This document shows positions 58,919-64,000 of a stretch of 64,000 nucleotides of DNA, in pieces. Origin of the DNA: Gossypium raimondii (lineage: Eukaryota > Streptophyta > Magnoliopsida > Malvales > Malvaceae); contig NC_068569.1 in the NCBI RefSeq assembly GCF_025698545.1, positions 23,932,001 through 23,996,000 of the forward strand, given 5' to 3'. The position numbers and the translations under genes were made by a program. How positions within the stretch are numbered: position 1 is the stretch's first letter; each line of letters starts with the position of its first letter. The notes beneath the pieces are model-generated. The model was given only the letters and a program-made list of their open reading frames with translations. It searched no databases and was not told the DNA's origin.

Positions 58919-60903
58919 ATGGCGAACGATGGTGCTTTAAGGTTGGCTATAGTATGGCTATCGGTGATCATGGTTTTAGTTGGGGTATTCACGTTTTCTT
59001 TGAAGAAAATTATGGTAACTTACGCGTTTGGGATGCTCGGAATTAGTGGGATACTGTTGCCCGACTGGGATTTCTTCGATCGTGAATTTTCTCGCTGGCC
59101 TTATCCGGTTACTGCCGATGAAAGAGCTGCTCTTCAAGCTCGAAGATCTGGATTCAAAAGGTTATTCAATTTTTCATTTCTTTTTCTCATCTTCCACTTC
59201 ATTTCATATATAATATTGGAAGTGGAACTAGCCCTTTCCAAGGCTTTAAATTCACTTCATATACGTGAATTCTCTACCCGCCATTAACGATCACTTCAAG
59301 GATCTGCGCCGGTTCGACCGGATACGCGGTAAATAAATATGTATGATCTGTATTCGAAGCACGTGCCAAGGTTTTGCATGGGGTGTTCGAATATCTGCTT
59401 GAAGTGACTGGGTGAAGAAATTATAACTTTATAGAAAAAAAAATTGATTAAATTGTACTCAATTATAAAAAATATATATTATTTTAGGCCTCAAAATAAA
59501 GAAATTTGTAATTTAAGCATTGTAATTTAAGCATTCACATTATATAATTTAATTATTTGAGTCACTCTTGTTAAAATCACAAACATTAAATTGACATGGC
59601 AGCTAAAAAGATCGATATAATAACAAATATAGCCTCAACTTTTATATATTATATCAATTTAATCATAATTTTAAAAATTCAAAAAATATAAAAATACATG
59701 AATATTTTAAAAATACAATAATAAATTTAAATTTATATTAATATGTATTAATAAATTTAAATTTCATTTATTAAAATTTTGAGAGCACTTTTAAATTTTT
59801 AGGGTTAATTTTTAAAATTATGACTAAATTTGTTATTATACCGATTTTTTAACTATCATTTTTAACAGAATGACCAAAATTACCAAAGTATATAAAGTAG
59901 GTGCTTAAATTGTAATTTTTTAGTTTTAATGCTTAAAATAATTTTTTTATAGTTAAATGATTATCTATGTAGTTTGCCAAAAAAGTTATATACTTTAATA
60001 GAAAATAATGGAACTTCAACTTAGGGTCTATCTCTTTTCTTTGGCGAAAATTAATTTTGAAAAATAAATTAACTCTTTAGTAAATTTGATATTTTTTTAT
60101 CAATATTGTCTATATAGAGAGAATTAAATAGGTAAAAAGTGAATTGATCCATTTCTATATTTATGTAATGATGTGGCAAATGAGTTAGTAGATAGCACGA
60201 AATATGGTATGTCACGTGTATCTTATGTTGATGTGACAGTTGTTTAAATTCATATTAAACGTGATTTTTAAAAATTTGATGTATTATTATCAATGAAAGT
60301 AACTTTAATTTATTTTAGAAATTTTTATATGTAATAATCTAATTTACTAAAAATTGTATAAAATTATTCACCCTTAACATATCAAATATAAATTACTATT
60401 ATTATTATTATTATTATTATTACTCAAAACTGACAATATTAACTATAAGGTGTGGTATGATAGTTACTCACATCATCTTTTAATGATGTGCCCAGGGGAT
60501 TTGATCCCCACTCATAGGAATGGATCACATTTAATGGTCAATCGTTTAGCTTTTCGATGAGCACCCACAGCAAGAAAGTTAGTTATTGTTGCCGACAATG
60601 AATAACTTGATAGAAAAGAAACTGACAATGTTATTCCAGGAACAATTTGTTAGACCGTATGCGTATTGTATTTATTATTTTACAATTATATAAAAATTTG
60701 ATATATTAATATTTTTGAAACATTAATATAGTTATGTATTTTTCGTATTCGTTTCACGTTTTACATGATATTTTAATTATTTTTTTCATGTCTCTAAATG
60801 TCTGCTTATGTGCAGGTACAGGATTTACCCAATGAGAGTAATTATTTACACCACAATTTATAGCATTGGCCTTTACAAGTGGTGGATTTTAGTATCAAGT
60901 TAA
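58919..60903 (+). CDS. DTM1: DTM1-like small ER membrane protein (signal peptidase complex SPC12-like)
   Basis: Exon 1 is 58919-59160 and exon 2 is 60816-60903; they join AG|G in phase and give 109 residues. The start MANDGALRLAIVWLSVIMVL carries a membrane segment (about 8-25). A second hydrophobic stretch follows (about 33-47), then LLPDWDFFDREFSRWPYPVT and DERAALQARRSGFKR. Exon 2 supplies YRIYPMRVIIYTTIYSIGLY and KWWILVSS, ending at TAA 60901-60903. The DWDYFDRxFSRW block and C-terminal KWW are typical of plant DTM1 proteins; rice DTM1 is an ER protein needed in tapetum and meiocytes. The 1655-bp intron is filled with repeats. Reading straight through the donor gives a false C-terminus ending in a short hydrophobic tail. 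Function in this species is inferred. Confidence 0.85.
59161..60815. other. repeat-rich intron of the DTM1-like gene
   Basis: The intron is AT-rich. It has MITE-like phrases at about 59460-59950, an (ATT)n microsatellite at 60396-60422, and a tRNA-like block at about 60440-60590 with GGGGATTTGATCCCC that could be a SINE or a retroelement piece. A short 14-bp direct repeat TGTAATTTAAGCAT lies at about 59507-59534. Confidence 0.5.
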
Positions 60904-61972
60904 ATCAAGGAACTCTACAAATACTTCTTTTGGGTATTATTATTATTTTAGGTCATCATCATCATCATTATTTATTCAACAGAGTTTCTGGAGGAGTTAA
61001 TTTCTCAGTTCATATTGTGTACAATTGTGACGATGGAGGACATAGCAAATAAATTGTGCAGGTGTATTGTTGTATGGATACCTTGGGTCTAGCTGCTGGA
61101 CATGCAGGGACTATGATGTTTTTCTGTGCCATTTATAGTCAATTTATTTTTTTAACTTCTTTTAAATGCCATCTATTATTTTAAAGATTTAGACTTGTTT
61201 GTTATGATAAGTAATGGACAAATCATTTAAAATTCAATATATTTGAAAAATAATTTTTAATTACTTATATATTTGACCAACAAAAACTTGTTTTTATACA
61301 CTAGCAGCAATAAACTTGTTTTAACTTGGTGTTGGTAACCATTATTCGGAATGAGCTAGCGTAAATAATATCTACAGTGAAATTAGACTCATTCAAGACC
61401 AGATAATGAGAGATAATGAGAGAGAGTGATAGGATGACAGATCGTATGGCGAAAGAAGCCCGAGGTGAAATAGAATTATCGAAAAGTGTGAAAATTTTAT
61501 TAAATTATAACAACCATTTTTCTACATTCCCATTGTTTGATAACGACTAATCCTGCTGTAAGCTTAGCTTAAAACTTTATTATTAAAAAAGTTCATAAAT
61601 TGCCCATATGTCACTTTTAATTGATTAATTAATTACTATATATGAGAGTATGCATCACCTGTTAATGTAGTAGTTGCAGCATTATTTCTAATATTAATTG
61701 TGATATTTAATAATGCCTTAAAAAATCAAGCCTAATGACCTAAGGTCTAAAGTGGGCTAGAAATATTCAGCACAAACCTAGATTGGGCTTAAGAACTAGG
61801 GCTTATTTTCAACTACACCAAACATGTTAAATTACTATAACACCCCAAATTTGATCTACATACAAGGACATATATTGGTCTTTCCACAGGAGAAAACCCC
61901 GGATTTTAGGAGGCTCTAATCTACCCGAGAATTCGAAAACAAAGCGAAAAGACTGAAGAAAAGGAAAAAGGG
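60904..61972. other. 3' flank of the DTM1-like gene and TRM112 upstream region
   Basis: Probable 3' untranslated sequence to about 61140, then AT-rich spacer, then the TRM112 leader. No other gene seen. Confidence 0.5.
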
Positions 61973-62347
61973 ATGAGATTGTTAACTCACAACATGTTGT
62001 CGTCGAACATCAAAGGGGTAACCAATGGTTTCCCTCTGAAGATCCAAGTGGAGAAAGTGGTGGAGAAGCAAGTCGAGATCAATCACGATTTCCTTAGGAA
62101 CATATTTCCGAAGATCGACTGGAAAGCCTTCTCCGATGCTTCCAGAATCATGGGCTACGACGAGATGCCGGAGGAGCCGCCGGAGCCGTCGGTGTTGGAG
62201 TCGAACGTCGAGTTTTGGGGGAAGTTTCATCATGCCCTCTTGGAACTTCATCTCGAGGAAGGTGCGCTCCTTTGCCCCGAGACCGGCCGGAAGTTTCCTG
62301 TTAATAAGGGGATTCCGAATATGCTTTTACTTGAGGATGAGGTTTGA
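61973..62347 (+). CDS. TRM112: TRM112 methyltransferase activator subunit
   Basis: This intronless gene encodes 124 residues, the usual length of plant TRM112. It starts MRLLTHNMLSSNIKGVTNGF, followed by KIDWKAFSDASRIMGYDEMP in the central helical insert and GALLCPETGRKFPVNKGIPN near the end. The core is the Trm112p fold, a small zinc-binding-like domain. In plants, as here, the first zinc Cys pair is largely lost. TRM112 binds and stabilises several methyltransferases (for tRNA, rRNA and the release factor eRF1); the Arabidopsis orthologue is SMO2, linked to cell division and organ growth. The ATG at 61973 was chosen because the MRLLTHNML start is conserved. The frame is intact. Confidence 0.95.
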   Translation: MRLLTHNMLSSNIKGVTNGFPLKIQVEKVVEKQVEINHDFLRNIFPKIDWKAFSDASRIMGYDEMPEEPPEPSVLESNVEFWGKFHHALLELHLEEGALLCPETGRKFPVNKGIPNMLLLEDEV

Positions 62348-62828
62348 GGATATGGTTGGTGGTCGATACGGCTACGTTTAGGGCATTGGGGGTTTTTAAT
62401 TAGGGTTTTAACGCACTTGTTTTTTATTTTTAGCCTTTGTATGGAGACGAATTGTGTTGATTCTAGTCTTCTGAATGGAATCAAATTGAAAATTGGAGAG
62501 ATTACGTAGTAAAATTGAATCTGTGATTGATGATTCACTCAATATCAGTGAACTTTTGCGATTTTGAAAGGGGAAAAAATTATACATAGACGCAAATCCG
62601 AAGAATTTTGAAATACATCTATGCTTAAAATGAAAATTTTCGAACAAGTGGAAAGCTACGTAAATTCGCTTGGCAAATTGATGATCTGGAAACAAACAGC
62701 CGATTTTTTTTTTGAAAAATCAAATGGATGCTTTTCGCAACTTCCGTATGTCAAAATGACTGGAAATTTTTTGAACTTATAAAGCAGAAGCTAGTTTGTT
62801 CAGTAATTAACGAAAGGAAGATACACCA

Positions 62829-63242
62829 TCAGTAGTGAAAGGTATCAAACGCTTGCTTTGTAAAGAAACAGGAAATCAAAATAGCGAAGACCACTTGAAG
62901 AATCAGCTCCGTCAGTCCACACAGTTTGATTTTGTTGATCTTCAGTCGTTCCTTCACAAACGCCACCCTCAGATTTTCGATTTCTCTTATTAACTTCTCC
63001 TTCTCCTACGTCGAGTCATGAGATCAGAATTAACTTCGGATATCAGTTTTGAACTGTGTTAAACACAAATTCGAGCAAAAAAATTGGGGGGGGGGGGGGG
63101 ATTTGTGAATTACCTCAGGCTCATCGTTGACGCGATTGACGGATGATTTGAGAGAAGAAAGTAGAAATGCAGCTTTGGCACATCGAATGGAAATCTGTAA
63201 TTTTCGAGCTCCGTCTTGAAATTCTCCTTCGGTTCCTTCCAT
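62829..63242 (-). CDS. small coiled-coil/membrane-tail protein, unrecognised
   Basis: Exon 1 (63242-63114) and exon 2 (63005-62829) are joined across a 108-bp intron in phase 0, giving 101 residues. The protein starts MEGTEGEFQDGARKLQISIR, then CAKAAFLLSSLKSSVN. Exon 2 opens with a charged helix, EKEKLIREIENLRVAFVKER and LKINKIKLCG, likely a short coiled coil, and ends in a hydrophobic stretch LTELILQVVFAILISCFF, likely one membrane segment, with a short tail to TGA at 62831-62829. I recall similar small plant proteins of unknown function but cannot name the family. It is convergent with TRM112, about 480 bp away. The splice sites and open frames are good evidence for a real gene. Confidence 0.8.
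63086..63100. repeat. 15-G homopolymer in the intron of the small membrane gene
   Basis: Fifteen consecutive G on the plus strand; on the sense strand of the gene this is poly(C) starting 14 bases after the donor. Confidence 0.9.
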
Positions 63243-63555
63243 TCTCTATATCTCTCTAAAATCTAAATGAAACGCTGGTTTTGGAATTTAAACGAATTTT
63301 TTTACCGGTGCGGAGCAAGGGAGCCAAAATCTGGTGTTTTAAACTTTCATTTCACTCACTGAAATTTCAAAAAGCACTGTATCATCACTATCGATTTATT
63401 ACGTTAAGCATGATTTGTATTTCATCGAATTTAGTTTGAGCTGATTTAAGCTTCACTCTCAAAGATCTAATTATTCAGTTAGACTCATTCAATTATCATG
63501 TTGAACTTGCTTATTTCTGCTCGTGCTCGAGCTTTAAATAAAATTTTTAAAAACT
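63243..63555. other. upstream region of the small membrane-tail gene
   Basis: Probable promoter and leader on the minus strand; no other feature recognised. Confidence 0.45.
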
Positions 63556-63559
63556 AGTT

Positions 63560-64000
63560 AAAAATAAGGATAAATTATCAAAATAATCAATTTTGTTTAT
63601 CTCGCACTACATTTTAGTCACTTATGTTTAAAATGTTACGTTTTAGTCCATTAAATTATCGTGTTATAAAATTTTAATCACTAAATTCTGAGCCTTTAAT
63701 TATTGTTAACAATATAACAATAAACTAACCCGGCACATTAAATCATAATTTCAAATAAAATTTTACGTTAATTTATACAATCAATCCCTACATTTTTTTA
63801 TTTTGAGCTATTTAATTTTTTTCCTTTTACGTTCTTTTAACTCTCTTTTTATTCTATTCTGCCTCTCCTCTATTTTCCTCCCTTCTACATTTCTTTTAAC
63901 GTAGTTTGTCTATGTTTTCGTTTGAAATGATGATTTAACATACCACGTCAGTGTCTAAAATATTACAACACAATAATATATATTTTAAACATAAGTGACT
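63560..64000. mobile_element. left part of a TIR element running off the window
   Basis: The phrase AGTCACTTATGTTTAAAAT at about 63617-63635 recurs in inverted form at the window's right edge (ATTTTAAACATAAGTGACT, 63982-64000). The interior phrases (TTTTAGTC, GTTAACAATATAACA, CACATTAAATCAT) are typical of a MITE family I associate with cotton. The outer right end is outside the window. Confidence 0.5.

Noticed and set aside
58686..58940. 84-codon frame upstream of the DTM1-like gene
   Set aside because: It overlaps the real start in another frame, has no recognised domain, and fits leader sequence.
59161..59287. Continuation of the DTM1-like frame as the true C-terminus
   Set aside because: The family ends in a YxxYPxRVxxY to KWW block, which is present as an in-phase exon at 60816-60903.
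63030..63113. Read-through C-terminus of the small minus-strand gene with a Pro/Phe-rich tail
   Set aside because: It is encoded by the intron with the G-run; a clean GTAATT donor at 63113 and an in-phase exon at 63005 give a better protein.
1..64000. tRNA, rRNA, CRISPR, phage or bacterial operon features
   Set aside because: None could be supported; tRNA-like stretches are degenerate and have SINE-like tails.

Overview
The window looks like a plant nuclear chromosome arm, most likely cotton (Gossypium, Malvaceae). It is AT-rich, its genes have GT-AG introns, and the encoded proteins are plant-specific (plant cryptochrome, pectin methyltransferase, R2R3-MYB, PORR domain). It is crowded with TE remnants. 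The cotton assignment is an inference from long gypsy LTRs carrying CACACGGGCGTGTG-type motifs and from a CACTA element with TTTAGCGGCG repeats, both of which I associate with cotton. No virus, bacterial segment, CRISPR array, rRNA or tRNA gene was recognised.

Seven host genes are supported and exon-resolved: a QUA2/TSD2-like pectin methyltransferase (7318-10686, +, 8 coding exons), cryptochrome 1 (20964-23721, -, 4 exons), an R2R3-MYB close to the MYB53/92/93 group (43440-44623, -, 3 exons), a single-exon PORR organellar RNA-binding protein (56852-57997, +), a DTM1/SPC12-like small membrane protein (58919-60903, +, 2 exons split by a 1.65-kb intron), TRM112 (61973-62347, +), and an unrecognised 101-residue membrane-tail protein (62829-63242, -). 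An unnamed 3' exon of another gene may lie at 357-441. The left 55 kb is gene-poor. The right 7 kb (56.8-63.3 kb) is a compact gene cluster.

Most remaining DNA is mobile. There is a CACTA element with a palindromic tandem array (463-1170) and two gypsy-type solo LTRs (17469-19613, TSD AATAT; 26844-29676, TSD GTACT/GTACC). There are copia solo LTRs (40960-41322 with TSD ATAAT; 24548-24909). A decayed full-length L1-type LINE (30111-35795, TSD of 14 bp) sits inside an older 242-bp TIR element that has its own 10-bp TSD. Two PIF/Harbinger units are present: a wreck at 38.7-42.4 kb, itself hit by a copia solo LTR, and a larger unit at about 49.1-56.2 kb. Others are hAT-like and foldback MITEs, 5'-truncated LINE pieces and a dispersed SINE-like family.

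No new multi-gene system was found. The most unusual structure is the 49.1-56.2 kb Harbinger unit. It carries broken Myb/SANT and transposase genes and, antisense to them, an intron-containing fragment of a 2-Cys peroxiredoxin gene. This looks like DNA-level gene-fragment capture, or an element broken open by foreign DNA. The functional genes do not form an operon or pathway. They cover cell-wall pectin, blue-light sensing, transcription, organellar RNA processing, ER membrane function and methyltransferase activation.
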